From contig CM047426.1 in assembly GCA_026168455.1 (NCBI GenBank), positions 26,347,058 to 26,411,057 of the forward strand: a DNA stretch of 64,000 bases, read 5' to 3'. The stretch's first letter is position 1. The number at the start of each line of letters is the position of its first letter. Below are positions 25,978 through 41,008 of the stretch, in pieces. The notes under the pieces are model-generated. The model worked only from the letters and a program-made list of their open reading frames with translations, was not told where the DNA came from and searched no databases. Source of the stretch: Theocolax elegans. Lineage: Eukaryota > Arthropoda > Insecta > Hymenoptera > Cerocephalidae. The translations under genes and the position numbers were made by a program.

Positions 25978-26527
25978 TATATATACCTATATAATCAAAC
26001 GATGAATTTTATACCATACCAACTCGAAAATATATATATATTTTCATCTTTTCTATCGCAAGTTAAATAACCAAAGAGTGAGTAGTAAATAAAAAAAGAA
26101 AATAATGATAATTTTTTAATAATGTAAGTAGTATATGTTTCGGCGAAATGAACCTTGGACCGTTGCATCTGTAATTAATAACTAACTCTATATGTTTGTA
26201 GGCATGTGCATTTGCGTGTATACGCCGTGTGTATATGTGTGTGTGTGTGCGCGCGCGCGCGCGTGCGTGCGTGTGTACGGCATCGTCTTTGCGTTTTTTG
26301 AGGAGAGAGAGAGAGAGATAGAGAAAAAACGTTAACGAGTGAGCGAGATAATAAATGATAGCGAGCTCCGATTAAAAGGCGTCGTAATAGCGCGAGCGCT
26401 TTCCGTTTCATATATGACGATATATATATATATGTACGTATATATTTACATATAGCCGGCGGGAGGCGCCATAATAATGCGCGTATCACGTACCGCCCGA
26501 GCGCGAAATGTTTCTTGAAAAAAAAAA
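25978..26527. repeat. Tandem segmental duplication, copy 2
   Basis: Second copy of the ~578-bp unit, with the CCTATATAATC motif near 25986 and the GAGCGCGAAATG motif at 26499. It ends in a longer poly-A run. Near-identity over microsatellite-rich DNA implies a very recent duplication, or an assembly artefact caused by the (TA)n junctions. Confidence 0.9.
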
Positions 26528-29310
26528 AAAAAATATATGAAAATAATTTATGGTACACGGATCACATAGATTCTGACCGTCTGTAACGATAATATAATAA
26601 TTATATATATATATATATACTATTAATAATATATTTAAAATTTAAGGAGTAATAACGACATACACCACACATAATCTACGACTCGCGTTGTAACATACTT
26701 ATATAATTTTGTAAATTATTTTTTGTATTTTTATATCGAGAAAAAGAACACATTAATGGAATACATTATATACACACACGGAAGTTATATAGCGAGTGTG
26801 ATGTCACGAAATGATGAAAAAATAAATAAAGATTTAAATACGATTAAAAAAAAAAATAAAAAAAATTGTGGAGAAATTAATAAACACGATAACGTTGCTA
26901 TAAGAATAAGACATGGCGATTAAGTAGATTGGTATGTATATGTATGTGTATACATGTATATGTATACGTGTATATATATGTGTATATGTATATATATATA
27001 TATATATACATATACTACACACATGTAGAGAGAAAGAGATATATATATATATACATGTGTACATCTGCCGAGTAGTCGTCACGAGTGGCCAATGAGAGAA
27101 AGGGGAAGCACGAAAGGGAGAGAACGAGAGTGAGAGAACGAGAGATAGAGAGAATGAAAGGTTGGAAGGAATTGAGGAGCTCACGATATATAAGCGACTA
27201 CACGTGGAAAGATTGAAAACTCAAAGATTAATTGTCGTATATGTGAACGAGTTTTGAAGAAATAAAAAAAACTAAAAAAAATAAAAACAAAGTCGATACA
27301 TTTAAACGTAAAGTAAATCATCAAGCTAAGATTTTTCGTAATGCGATTGCTATTAAGTTATTGTACGATGAGAACAAAACAACACGCCAAATAATGAAGA
27401 GAGGAAAAAAAAACTCGAGAAAAAATGTAATGCATAAATAATTAAACGCCAAAGACTCATTCGAACGACGCCCCGGCATCCTCGAAATTACGCATCGTAA
27501 CACGAAGACCGTACACATACGAAACGAAATGCAATCGTTTAATACCGAGGATGGCGTCGGCAGCCGCTTCCTGGATCGACTAACAATCAGACCTATTATT
27601 ATACTCTATAAAAATTCTACTTTATATATAAGTTACACCATCATTTCCGTACACGATCGGCCGTGATTTGTTAAAACGATAAAAATATACATTGACGATA
27701 TATGAACTGACCGAACGATCGTTGTATATACATATATATATATACAAATATAAACGTGTAGAAATACATAATTAATTTTGGAAACGATGATGATCCAGGA
27801 GGTGTTCGGTGAAGTCGAGAGCAGGGCGCCTGGTATTAGTACACACTAGTTTTTCAATTGGCGGCGCCCAATTAGTTATTGGAATTTTGTAGCCTAGGCA
27901 ATACCTCCCGCGTTAGTTTTGTGAATGTTGTCGTTCTTCACGTTTAATAGGCGGGATCGTCGCGCGAATTTCCCAATCGTCACGACAAACAATTAGAGCG
28001 TTTGCCGTACAACCACTCAGCTCGTCGCAGTTTGTATAGTATTTTTCTATCGCATTCTCGAACGTATTTAATCTCAACGCGTAAATTTCTTTATCCGCGT
28101 TTCGAGATAATGGAAACGTTGTGTTTGTTTATGATAAGTTGATGTTGGCATTATCAACACCTCGACCTGTACACGCGTAGTATTACCTAATTCGATACAT
28201 TTGAATAAACGCGTTTCGAAACGTATAAGACGAAAAAGAACAAAAAAAATTTTACGAAATTACAATACGTGTGTGAGACACGTACGTACGCGTATGTATA
28301 TCCTCAAAATTGTCTTGTTATATCGACGAGCCGAATAATGCTAACAAACGTGAATATAAACAAACCAAAAGTATAAAAAGCTCGTGTACGATGAGCAACA
28401 ATTAAAATGTTATTATAGTACAAATTGGAGCAACGTATATAAGCTGGGCTTAAAAACAAACAATGCAGAGTGGGTATCGGTGAGTGTACCCAAAGATACG
28501 TATAAACAAGGAAAAAATAAGATAAAAACAAATTTATACTCAGCTCATCTATTTTCTTACAGTAAAAAAAAAAATCGCGACTAACTGAGTGGTGAGTCGA
28601 TAAGGAAGCGTCGCGCGCTCTCTCGATTTCGTGTTGGTAGCAATGATTTTTCAAAGTCGTTTTTTAGAGTAAACCTAATAATGAAGAAAAGAGAGAGAGA
28701 GAGAGAGAGAGAGAAACGAGAAATGACAAAAATAAATTATTCGATGCGTTAAAGCTCAGCTATAGAAGTTGGCGTGTGAAACGGTAGGGATGAGGGTAGG
28801 GCGACGGGGGTGGGAGAGAAGGAAGAAAATATGGTAACCAGAAAAAAAAGAAAATAGATGTGTCCTCCCTCTCGTCCACGCGCGAAGAGAGCGCATTAAA
28901 AGGTCGTTCAGTATTTTTGCTTCATCTCTGCCGCTGCTTCTCTCTTCGGTGTGACGCGAGAAGGGGGCGAGAACGAGAAAGATAGGGTCAACTTTTTTTA
29001 TACATAAATTTAAGCGGCTCTTCCGCGGATGAGTTTTTTTTCCCTTTTGGTCTAACGTCGCGCGCCGACGGGGACGGCGCTCTTCAGTTTATAATAATTA
29101 TGAATATAAGGGAGAACGAAAGGAAGAGAGAAAAAATGAGAGAGCATGAGAATGCGAGAGTGAGAATTTGAATGTTACAGAATGCACTGAGACTTGTCGG
29201 TAAAGTACGATAATTAATTAACGATTTACCACGTGATGTATGGACAGTAGATAAAACTTTGATCTATAATATAGATATATTCGCCACAATATTTAATATG
29301 TGAATAATTA

Positions 29311-29378
29311 CATACATACATACATACATACATGCATACATACATACATATACATGCATATATATATATACATATTTG

Positions 29379-29414
<36 letters not shown>
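29311..29414 (+). repeat. Compound (CATA)n/(TA)n/(CA)n microsatellite
   Basis: CATA units at 29311-29350, a short (TA)n, and then an essentially pure CA run at 29382-29414. Frames on both strands stay open through it (HTHTHT and VCVCVC) with no biological meaning. Confidence 0.9.
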
Positions 29415-32348
29415 GAGACACACATTTACATATATACGCATACGTGCGTGCAATGCACACGTATACATGTATACCCATATAGGTGTATATACATATATAA
29501 ATAGTATATATAGAAAGAAAGAGAGTACGATATCATGAAATTATTATTCTTTGTTACTTCTTTATAATTAAAACAATAAAAAAAGCTATTGAATAAAAAA
29601 ATATGAAGGGTTGACATCTTCGTTATTTGCGCGAGCTCCGAGGACGCAGACGGTAATGTTCGAAAAATGAGATTTTGAACAACGCACGGTGTCTCGCGGG
29701 CTGACGCGCTTTACACAAGATTACTCCAGTTGAGAAAATTCGAAATTTCACAAGTATATATATACATATAGATGTATAAACATATTGTATTGAATAACTT
29801 TCGTACACGTCAAAGACGCGCGCTCGCGTGACTTGATTATTGAATGTTCACGTGTATTAAATTTTTTTCCACTGGTGTAATCTCTTACCCAAACTCATCT
29901 CCGTAATTATCTGGTCGTCATTACCAGTTTCTTTCTTTCGTTTTTTTTTTTACAAAATTTTATTATTTTCCTTTGCAAGGACACGCGCGAGACACGAAAT
30001 TCATCGGCATATTATTGCAAGATTACGAAACGCAACGAGCGTGTCCTTGAAATTGGAGAATACGATTTTTTTATTCGTATTTTTTCTGCATGTATTATTT
30101 CGATATATATATATATATATATTTAAATATACTTCTTAACGTTTTTTTCTATTCATTTATGTGAATTATTATATTAAATATCACAAGTATGACAGACTCT
30201 TGAAAAACTATGCTTTATTTACATTTTTTCGATGTCTATATATAATTTAATTGCTTATTTAATATGCCAGACTATATTCATATATATTTACTTTCGTTAT
30301 GTGTATTTTTACGTATGGTTTTTAGTTCGTAAGTGCTGAAAGCAAAGAAATATATATATATTTTTTTTTCGCCTAATCTTTGGTAACTCACACAAGAACG
30401 AACAACGTTGTTATTATTATTTTTATTTAAAAAAAAACACCAAGTCATACAGTGTGAAGATACTTTCGAGAATCTCAACATATAGTCTCCAAAATTAATA
30501 ACGAGATCGAGAAAAAAATGAACCATGTCGGAATTCCGCGGTGATGCCATTAAATTTCGAGGAGCACGATCGGCTCACGAAGACTTATTCCATTCCACCG
30601 ACGGACTAGAAGGGAAAAATGCCACTGTTCCTCGGTCATTTGTCGAGTTGGCGTAATGCGAGTTACGCGTTCCACTCACGCGACCGCACACCTTGGTATA
30701 TATATACCTATATCACATTTTTTAAATATTCCCTTTTCATTCAAAATTTTATTAAAACTTGCTTGATCTTTTCAAATTAATATCTTTATTCTTACATTTT
30801 ATTTTAAATATATCTTTAACATACAGTACACTCGTTGCGCAAGTAATTTGAATTCGATCAAATTAATTAGAGATTATTCCTTTGAAAAAGATTTTGCTTA
30901 TTTGTCAATAAATATGCGTTTGTGTACTTATTTTATCAATGTTAACGACAATCAGAGACACACTCGTTTTATTTTTTAACACACAAGTTTATTATATTTT
31001 CTAAATGAACTGTAGCGCTTATTTTGTTCAACGTTACTTTAACTCGTTAAATATTTATATTATTCTTTTTTTAATATTCAAGAAATTTTAGCATTTTCTA
31101 TATATTAAAGTATGCGGACAGTAATACGAGAAAACAAGAGTATACATTACATCGAAAAGAGAAAAACTGAACAAATCAACTATATATAAAAGATATAAAA
31201 ATAAAATCACTACACAGTTCCATGAATGTGTAACAATTTTTGCTGTTTGACGTTCCTATATGTATTGGCTTTTAATTATTTCTTTTTCGAGCTTGCACGA
31301 TATGTATGACTCTCGTAAATTAAAAAAAAAAAAAAAAAGTTCATCTTCATCATCATCGCACGCAACTCTTCATGACACTGATAACTGGCCCGGCGTCACC
31401 CCGTGCGGAACAATGGATCGAATTTCAAAACCAAGGAGCTCATTTGATTTTCAACGAGCCAGTGTAAGAATACAAATATAAATTAACATAGAGGTGTTTT
31501 TTTAGTATAAACGAAACCGACAAACCCCTGGAAAAATGAATGTTGATGAGAATATCTCGCTTCGCATTCTCGAGTATTTTAGCTTATACGCGAAGTAAAT
31601 ATATCTCTCGAATAAAAATGCATATAACTACAAGTTATACAGATAAAGTTGGACACTATATAAATTACGCACTATGGTTACAAAAATTACATATGGCTTT
31701 CGCGCAGTTGTCGTTATATACTTATATTATTAAATATTATTAATATGCTTGTAGCGACTAAACGGCATTTCTGTGATCGATTGTGATGCTTTACAAATTT
31801 ATTATATCGATAAACTGTATGAAATGTGCTCTATTGCACCGCGTAATTATTAGATTTAAAAGAAAATAACAATCTTAGTTTACAGATAGTTAATTACTAT
31901 TTAACAATATATATATGTATGAATGATTTTTCACATCTTCTTCATTTTCTTTTTTTTTTAACAATAAGCAAAATTCACGGGTCGTCGGGACGATCAAATT
32001 TGCGGATCTATTAGCGGGAAATATTTAATTATTTTAATCAACGAACTTTCGAATAAATTTATTTTAAATGTCCAACTTAAATGAAAATGGAAAGTAAAAC
32101 TTGATACGGATGGTGACTATATGAACACGATCAAAAGTTTACTCGGCGCAAATTTAAATACACACGCCGACGAATATACACTAGAAGGTTAAAAAGACAT
32201 AAATGAGATTATATAGATCGACACTATATTTAAACAAAAAACAAATGAGTTATATATATTTTTACCTAGCGAGCGAAAAATTAGATTCCTACATATACAA
32301 ATAATGAAAACGGCGCTAAATGTATGTTACAATACGTGTAAATATGGA

Positions 32349-32407
32349 TAACAATAACAATAACAACAACAACAACAATAATAATAAATAATAATAAATA
32401 ACATTAA

Positions 32408-32448
<41 letters not shown>

Positions 32449-32455
32449 GTAATAA
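32349..32455 (+). repeat. (AAC)n/(AAT)n trinucleotide microsatellite
   Basis: AACAAT and AAC units grade into AAT units, with a short interruption (ACATTAAG) near 32401, and then about 16 further AAT-type units. Confidence 0.9.
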
Positions 32456-35101
32456 CCGTAGTAATGTTACATGAACAGAAGTAAACTATATATTGGAAAA
32501 ATTAAACGTGGAATTAACTCTTAACATTATAAATGTAAATTGTAAAATTTCTATATTTTGTTTTACTCTAAAAAAATTTTTGTCATTACCAATCTTAAAA
32601 TATGTATATGACGATGGATTTTATATTCTAAAAATATGAAATATTAAAAAGTAATATATACACTAACACACAGTAGGATTGCGTATATATATAAAACATG
32701 TATAGGTGCAGTTAGAAACGATGTAGACTTGTATCTTCGAGTGTAGATATGTAAATGTGCAAATGCATTCAATGCAACGATAAGTATGGAGATTTTCTGA
32801 AATGGTCGTCGTTCCGATGTCAATACGTGCTTATAAATAATAAATATTTTGCACGAAAGGATATAAACAAAACGGCATATACACAATATATATATCGATT
32901 CGAGTATTCAAAATTACAGTCGATTATGCATCAATAATTATTTCAAGCACGTCTCGCATAAATTGAGAAATCAAACGTGAAACCTACGTAAAGAGTTTTG
33001 TGCCAAACTAAACTCAACGTTTTTTTATTATACATATTCCTTACGTAATATACATATAATACAATAATGACGATTAATTTAACGAGGAGAAACGGAAGTT
33101 ACTAAAATTTTTAAAGAACTTATTATTCAATGAGTCTTAAATCTATATGGATAACATTTAATTGATTGATATTTTTTAAGTGGGAATAAATACAAAATTA
33201 ATCTTAATCTCTAAAATAAAATGAATATCGATAATACACAATAAATGCTTATATGTAACAAAGCAATGAGGATTACACTTAAAACTAACAAACAAATGGA
33301 GCAGTTGCAAAATATCGCAACGGATAAATGAGACGTAGTAATTAAAGGCAGCAAAAGAAACTATAAGTAAAATAATTTTTCACGTATTTTAATACTGAGA
33401 CGATACTCGTAAACGTAGAAAAGGCTCTACGTAGTCCACAAACGATGCGCCATTCCGTACAAGAGTGTGCTTACATTATTTATAAAAAAGAAAAGATCTA
33501 ATCTAAGTTATAGACATATAAAATTTGATGAAAAATATATATATATAAAAGTAAGCATATATAGATTTCGGTATATTACTAAAAAATACATATATTAAAT
33601 TAGGTTGTATCATATAGTCTATTATATAATAAAAGCATGTTAGAGTGAATAGGTTACAAGTAATTTTCTACAAATCAATTTTTTTGCGTAATGTACATTC
33701 TTTAGCGATATATCAATACGACTCAAATATATAGATATACATATAATCGATTGGAACTCTTTAATTTTTATCGATGCAATTTATTCTCGTTGTTCGAATA
33801 AGAACTCAACTTTCTTGCGTACGAAAAAATTATAGAAAAGCTCACTCGGAGGTTGCAATTACCTGACGACTAATCGTTTCGTCGTACACTACACATGATT
33901 TTCTTTTAATAATTTGTAAACGCTATTTAAATATATATTTATTTCGAAGCACTGACAAAATTTATATTAAATATTAACCGGCGTCGTTCGCGTCATATAT
34001 TCAACACACGTACGATTGACTAATTTCGTATACGTACGACACGAGAAAAGAAGAACATCAATTTTTATACAGTAAAACAAAAATAATCAAGCAATAACTT
34101 CGTCGCAGCGATGAAAAATTTCTTCAAAAAATATTAAATGAAAAAATATATAGTGCAATACAGGAAATTCGAAAAAATCGTTAATTAGGGCTTTGGCGAG
34201 TAATTTTTCGCGTAAGCGCACCTTCGAGCGAACGCCTTCTAATTAAACTAACGAGAAAAGTCAGAGAAAAAAATATTGAAAAAAAAGATAATAAATAACA
34301 GCTAGGATCGCAGATATATAAAAATAATAGTAGCCTTCATAGCGCGGAGCATGCAACATCCATAAATAATAGTGACACGACAAGTTACTTTCAAGGTTGC
34401 ATAATATATATATATATATATATATGAAAACGCCAAGGAAGTTGCACGCGCTTGATTGTTTCAAATATTGAATTCGAATTCGTTATGTACGTTTAACAAA
34501 ATCGATTTGTTTAAACAATCAAACGTCGTATCTGATAGCAAAGTTGAATAATCCTAAGTTCTTATTTTCGATGCTGTAGAACGGATCGTATTACCTATAT
34601 ATACATATATAATTTACAAAAATAGACGATGCAAAGACAAGAATAAAAATCAAAATCAAAATAAACAACGTTAAGTACATCATTGTTAACAAGCGAAATG
34701 CAGTTGTTTTTACTATGTATAATTAAAATTTTGCAAATAATAAATTAAACCTCTTATATGTAAACACGTTGTTACAGAGCGCATTGGAAATACGTCACTA
34801 ATCAAAACAACGCGCTTCGAGAGACACTTTGATTGCAATATATAAGAGAGGACGATATGTAAACGCTTAAAAGCGTGTGTATAAAATTTTTAGCGAAATA
34901 GGCCTAAACAGAGACGCGAGAATGAATAGAAAAATAGTATCATATTATTATCGACACTCGGGAAGCCAAGATTCGATATCGCACCAAATGTCTTCGCGAC
35001 CTCGTCATCGATCGAAAGTAATATTAAAAAACTTCATTCATCGTCGCGTTGTTTTTGTCCGAGGAAGTCTGAAAAAAGCTAGTAGACTTTGCTAAATCTT
35101 T

Positions 35102-35139
<38 letters not shown>

Positions 35140-36605
35140 CAAAAAAATATGTATATATATATATGTGACAATATTAAATATTGGAAGAAAAACCAAATGA
35201 AACATGCGCCATGCGCTTGTCTTGCAAAGGCGTCGAAACTGTACTTGTAAAAGAATTCTTTAGCTCTTGTGTCTGACTGAATGTGACGTGTTACAAACTT
35301 TTCAATATGCAACTTTTTCTGCGGTGTTTTTCCTATAGCTTAGTCGACTTTTCCAAAAAATAAAAAGGTTAAAAAAATTTCAACTAAATAACAAAAGAAA
35401 CACACGATACTTTTAAAAAAATATATAATTAAAATATATAAACGATAGATTTTGTTGTAAGTGTATATCGACTTTCTATATAAACGTATTTTTAGATTAA
35501 TTGCACATGATGGTAAATGGTAAAATTTAAATTATCGTTATATTTATACAAAATTATTTTTTTACTACCTATGAAATATATATATATATACATATAATGA
35601 CATATATAAGAATTTATATTCAATTCCTTTAAGAGACAAAAATTTGCATATATACCGACAGAAAAGAACAGATAAACAACGGTAAATTTGTAATAAAGAG
35701 TATTGTAAAGTTTAACTGAAATTGATTAATGATTCGAATGAATGAAAAAATTAATATTGACGATGAATAATTTAAATTGTACTACTTGCTAATCATAAAT
35801 GCGAAGTATATATATATACGTTTTTTCAGAGGAAATATTCTTAAAGTGCAAATTAACGGGAAAGAACTGGCGGGTTTTTGATTTGTTGTAAGTGTTACTT
35901 AAAGTATACTTAAATTACAAGCGAGTATTGAAAGCCTACGTCGAACCCGCCGATACCTAAATAACATACCTGCATTACCTCGTAAAAGAGTCTATGTTGA
36001 TTCAATGTCGTGTAATTGATCCAGAACCTCCTCAACCCATCTCCTCTACACCCCATTAATACAAACCATATTATATACCTAATACTTCTCTTTTATATAT
36101 TTACTATATACATACATATATGTATATATATGAATGTGACATAAAGACGTTCGATAATTGATGTTTTAGCGTATAATCTTGTATATTTAATTAAAGTTAA
36201 ATAATATAAGAGAAATGTCGAATGACTAAAAAATGCGCTGCTACAGAACTGTACATGATTTTAATAAAATTAAAAACGGTATGAAAAGAAGGGCTACGAA
36301 ATACCCTTTTACCGTATATTCAGATAAAAAAGATTAGGATACGAATAATACTATATGTCTAATTGATTAAAATAATATATCGTAAGAGATCGTTGACAAG
36401 ACACACTAACGAAGTATACTAAATATCATTGTTGAGATTATTTAAAAAAAGAAAAGCTTCAATTGTTTAGACCCATTTATATATTATTTTTTTTTATTTT
36501 GGGACATAATCGAACTGAATTACTGAATTTGTATATATCACTGCAATTATCTTAATTAGATATTTATATATAATTTTATGAAAATGTGGAGATACTAAAT
36601 AAGTA

Positions 36606-37815
36606 CACTGAGAAAAAACATATAATATAACTTGTATTTATTTATTTGTGTGGAATTTAAATTATTTTAACTCAAAATACTGCTAAATTAATGACTAATA
36701 AAGATTTGCAATGAATAAATTTGATGAAAATAAGAAGTGTGCAATGGTAACCAAATAATAATTATATAAAACAATTAAAATCGTAATTAAATTATTTCTT
36801 AGTTTATTTATATATTTTCATGGTCACTGATTTCCAATTTGAAGCGGAAAGGAACGGTTCAAACTAACGGATTCAATGTGACAGAGACAATTTTGAAAAG
36901 TTGTAAATTAACTCCATGTGTAATTCGAATTTTTCATTAGGATATAAATAGTTTAACAATTTAAAATAAATCTAATAAGTTATTTATGCGTGTAAAAACT
37001 GTTTCATTATCTCAAGGATATCATAAGTAAAAATTAATAAGCACAAAATTAATAATGAATGTTTATATAGTTTAATGAAAAATAACTTAAATTATTTATA
37101 GTTCCAATGTTAAGGAGACGTCGGACTTAAAAGATGGTCATATTTAATATTTTTTTATAAACAAAAGAATGAATTTTTGAAAAAATCCTATCCTGCAGGC
37201 CCTTAGGCATGCTTTCAATAATAAACCCAAATTTTTTCAAATTTTTATTTCGATATTTTAATTATGATGTGCTGGTTGAAAATTTATGCCTTTTTTCACT
37301 AATAATTACCGCCCTTCTATATATTTTAAGTTATCCTTATGAATTTTGTTCAGATTTTTAATTCAATATTTTAGATATAATTGGTGGATTGAAAGGTGTA
37401 GATCCCTGCAATTTGGGTCCGATATTCCCTTAATACTCCAGGATAATAAAAATGAATTAAAATAAAAAGTGTAAATTTAAAATTTGATATTGAAAACAAT
37501 AATTGTTAGCTTAAAAAAGTCAAAAACGTCGAACACACAATTTTCGCGGTATACAATATTTTATTATTAAAAACCATTTGCGAATAGAAGTATTAATTTT
37601 GCGTGATTGTTTAAAATTGATTTAAAAAAATTACTTTAAAGTAACAATTAATTATTTTATAATATAATATATAATTTTATTCTTTTGATATTATGATAAA
37701 TGTACTATTATACACGGAAGATTAAATTTTTTTTACAATAAATTCAATTTATTTACTAAAAAAATTGATAAGTACTATTGAAAAAAAAATATTTAAAACA
37801 AATTTTTTCTCAGTG
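36606..37815. mobile_element. 1.2-kb TA-flanked element with CACTGAGAAAAAA ends (family copy 2)
   Basis: CACTGAGAAAAAA at 36606 is matched by TTTTTTCTCAGTG ending at 37815, and TA dinucleotides flank both ends exactly (36604-36605 and 37816-37817). The shared terminus links it to the 255-bp palindromic MITEs elsewhere in the window, but here the arms are similar only for ~14 bp and the interior is different and larger. No transposase frame survives. It contains a second, TTAA-flanked insertion (37114-37429). Tc1/mariner affiliation is inferred from the TA duplication only. Confidence 0.6.
37114..37429. mobile_element. TTAA-flanked 316-bp non-autonomous element (piggyBac-like)
   Basis: TTAA occurs on both sides (37110-37113 and 37430-37433). 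The ends are imperfect inverted repeats: GGAGACGTCGGAC on the left and, reverse-complemented, GGGAATATCGGACC on the right. TTAA target choice is characteristic of piggyBac elements. The interior holds two diverged direct repeats of roughly 108 bp (similar blocks near 37225-37290 and 37335-37400). No coding capacity. Confidence 0.5.
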
Positions 37816-40800
37816 TATGATTAATTATATTGTACTTCATGAAATTCATAAAATTATTCAATTTATTATACGAACGGATTTTCATTTAATTATGCACAAG
37901 TATATATTTCTTGAATCGGCGGCACCATTTATATTTTCGTGTAATTGTATACGTAATATACTTAATTTGTATCTATACAATATTTTGATATTTCAAATAA
38001 TAATAAAGCGATGACTGCTATATAGTTAAAATATATGTAGAACGTATTTTTCTATGAATTCAAACTTTAATTTAAAATGTATATCGCGTTACATATTATA
38101 TAACGATGGAGAGAATTGCATCTTAAAAAAAATATTAGTCCATCTTAACAATTTCCAAAAAATTTAGCATTCCTTGTAGTTATTTATTTTTTATGAAGGA
38201 AAAGTGATATGAATTCTCGCCAAATATATATAATAAAATAGTATAAAATATCATTAGTAATATGCACTCGGAAGAATGTTTATCTGAAAAATACTAATAA
38301 AAGACATGTACACAATACATATGTAAAACCCCGAGTAATAATGTAGTAATGATAATTTAGTTTTTACAATTTATACAAATACGACAGAGTCATTGAATTT
38401 TTACATATTCTATTTTAAAAAGTATCTGTTAAGACAAAATTAACCAAGTTATTAGCTAAAAATTAATAAACATTCGTAATAAAAAATTCAGTCAATCGAA
38501 AAAGGTAACGGATTGATCTCACTTTTCCTATACATTCTGTATATTCCGTGATAAAGTATTTTTCGACACCTAATCCGCACACGTCCACAGCGCATTATTC
38601 TCTTTCGGTTTGAGATTTATAACGCAACGCTCGGGGAATCCTTTATACATTTTACGTATCGTTAACTTATCGCTTTTTAATCGTGTGTATATATATTTCA
38701 CAAAATAAAAATTAAACGCACGATTTATTTATCACGAAATATATTTAAGTGAACATTTTTAACCGGGAATCGAAACGGTACACGTGTGTGTATAATACAT
38801 ATAAACATTACGAACACGCGGCGCCTACAATAATTACGTCGCCCGTGATCGATATACACATATACATGCATAAGTGTACCAAAAAAAAAAAAGAAGGAAA
38901 AACCATCCTCCCCTGCATATCAACAAATGAGGCGCACACGTTTTCACAAATTTCACAATGTTTAATATATTATATCGTTCGCGACATGTTGCCACTGACT
39001 GTCTATCGACTATGAATTTATTTAATGTACGAAAATGAAAAATAATTCAACGATCAACCGATATACGCGTTAGATTAAAAACCCGTGAACCTCGATAAAC
39101 TGATATATACCCTTAAGATTGTATCGTATGTGTTGAACCACCGTCAACGTTTATAGTTTCATTAAAGCGATTGCATTTTAAAATTTGCAAACGAATTTTC
39201 ATTCATAATTTTATCGTATGTTATACTGCACACACTGATAAACTTATCCTTATACACCACATATACGGTACAAACTGAACATAATTAAACCAATGTTACA
39301 TCCGAACTTTGTTTTCCTTTTTTTTTTTTTGAAAAATATATAATAAAAGAACCAAAAAAAAAGAGAGATACAGAGATAAAATGGAGAAGGATTTTTGGCC
39401 TAATCTATGTGTCACATCGATGTGCGTTTATTATATCTTTATCTATACTTACGTCACTATCAATCTACGTCATATTTAATAGAATATAACCGTGAGAGAA
39501 ATAAACAGAGAGGGAGAGAGTACGAGAATCGTATCCGTGGTATACTAGAGCGTGAGTGTGAGAGGAGAAATATACGGTGGTATATAAGCCGATATATCTC
39601 GCATTGCAACGCGATTACCTTGCGCAGTATTATAAAAAATCTAGCGTCTCGATTACACGCGAAGCAGATGCAAAATTAATTTTTAAGAAAAACATGACGC
39701 ATGTATACTGTCAAACACGATATATATATATAATATATGTATATATACACACACACCATATTAAAAGTGCGTATGTGTATTATCGAAATATTATGTGACA
39801 ATTTATCCTATATAACAGGGTAAGTTATAGATTAAAAATATGTTCTGGATCGTGTTGTCTAGTTTCAAAACTTTAAAGTAAATATGTACATATACATATA
39901 TACATATACATATATATATATATGTATTTATGTATGTATGTATGTATGGGTGGGTGGGTGTGTGTGTGTGTGCGTATGTATGACAAATATATTTTTTTAC
40001 TGTCAAAATTGTGGGTGGTTATATATATATACACACATATATAAATATAAAATAATAATAATCTGTGAAATAATCAGTGGCATATTTCGATGTTATTGGA
40101 CGATTAATCGAAAGTAAAATATATATTTTTACTATACGAAAGAAATTAATGAGCGATGAGATTTCATTTACAATATGCCTCTAATTTTGTATTAGTTTTA
40201 TTGAAACCTTGTGACTTCTATCGTCTATATACATATATGTATATTAAACAAAATATCTACGGTGTAAAAATTAACAGGTCCGATGAAAATCTTACGTTAG
40301 TTTTATGGGTATTAAATTGTTTGATAATTATTTTAAATCAAATCAACACGAAAGTTAAACTCGTGTAAAACACTGTGAAAGATTATGCTGTTCTATGTTT
40401 AGTTTCGCTCTAGTTTACAAAATATCATTCTGGATAATTTTTTTTTTTCCGTTCGTTTGTATATCGCATCGTGTTTAATTAATACGCGTCTTATTGCATT
40501 GTAAATCCAAGGTTCCGTAAATTTTGTTACGTTAGTACATTGAAATTAAAGAATCCGGAAAACGTTACAATTTTACTTATATATACGTATACAGCCAAAC
40601 ATTGTCTATGTAAACTTATAATACTTCCTTAAAATCCGCGCGATGTAATAGATTTACATCTTTAAAGTATAAACTCTTTATATACTCGATATGTCGAACT
40701 TTCCCCGAGCACAATGCAACGTAAACGCAAAAGTATGGTAGAAGAATAATAAGAAATAGTGAAAATAACTATCAAATTATGATTACGAGGGAACGTATTA

Positions 40801-40976
40801 AATATATATTCAGTCAGTGAATTATGATTACTATTGTTATACATCTGTATTTAGACGTGTTGGGGTAGATGTTGAATTTAAATATCCATTTGGAAAATAT
40901 ATCTCTATTTTTCATTGATTATTGTAAAATCACGTGTAGATGCGTCGCCGTTCAAACGGTCAACACACATATATAT

Positions 40977-41008
<32 letters not shown>

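Larger units (their letters stand above)
26528..36605. other. Gene-poor, microsatellite-rich intergenic DNA
   Basis: I find no coding exon or RNA gene here. The stretch is AT-rich with (TA)n, (TG)n, (GA)n at 28689-28715, (CATA)n at about 29311-29350, (CA)n at 29382-29414 and (ATA)n at about 32349-32455. A slightly GC-richer block near 27780-28050 and another near 28760-29090 have no open frame of note; regulatory function is possible but unsupported. Confidence 0.5.
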
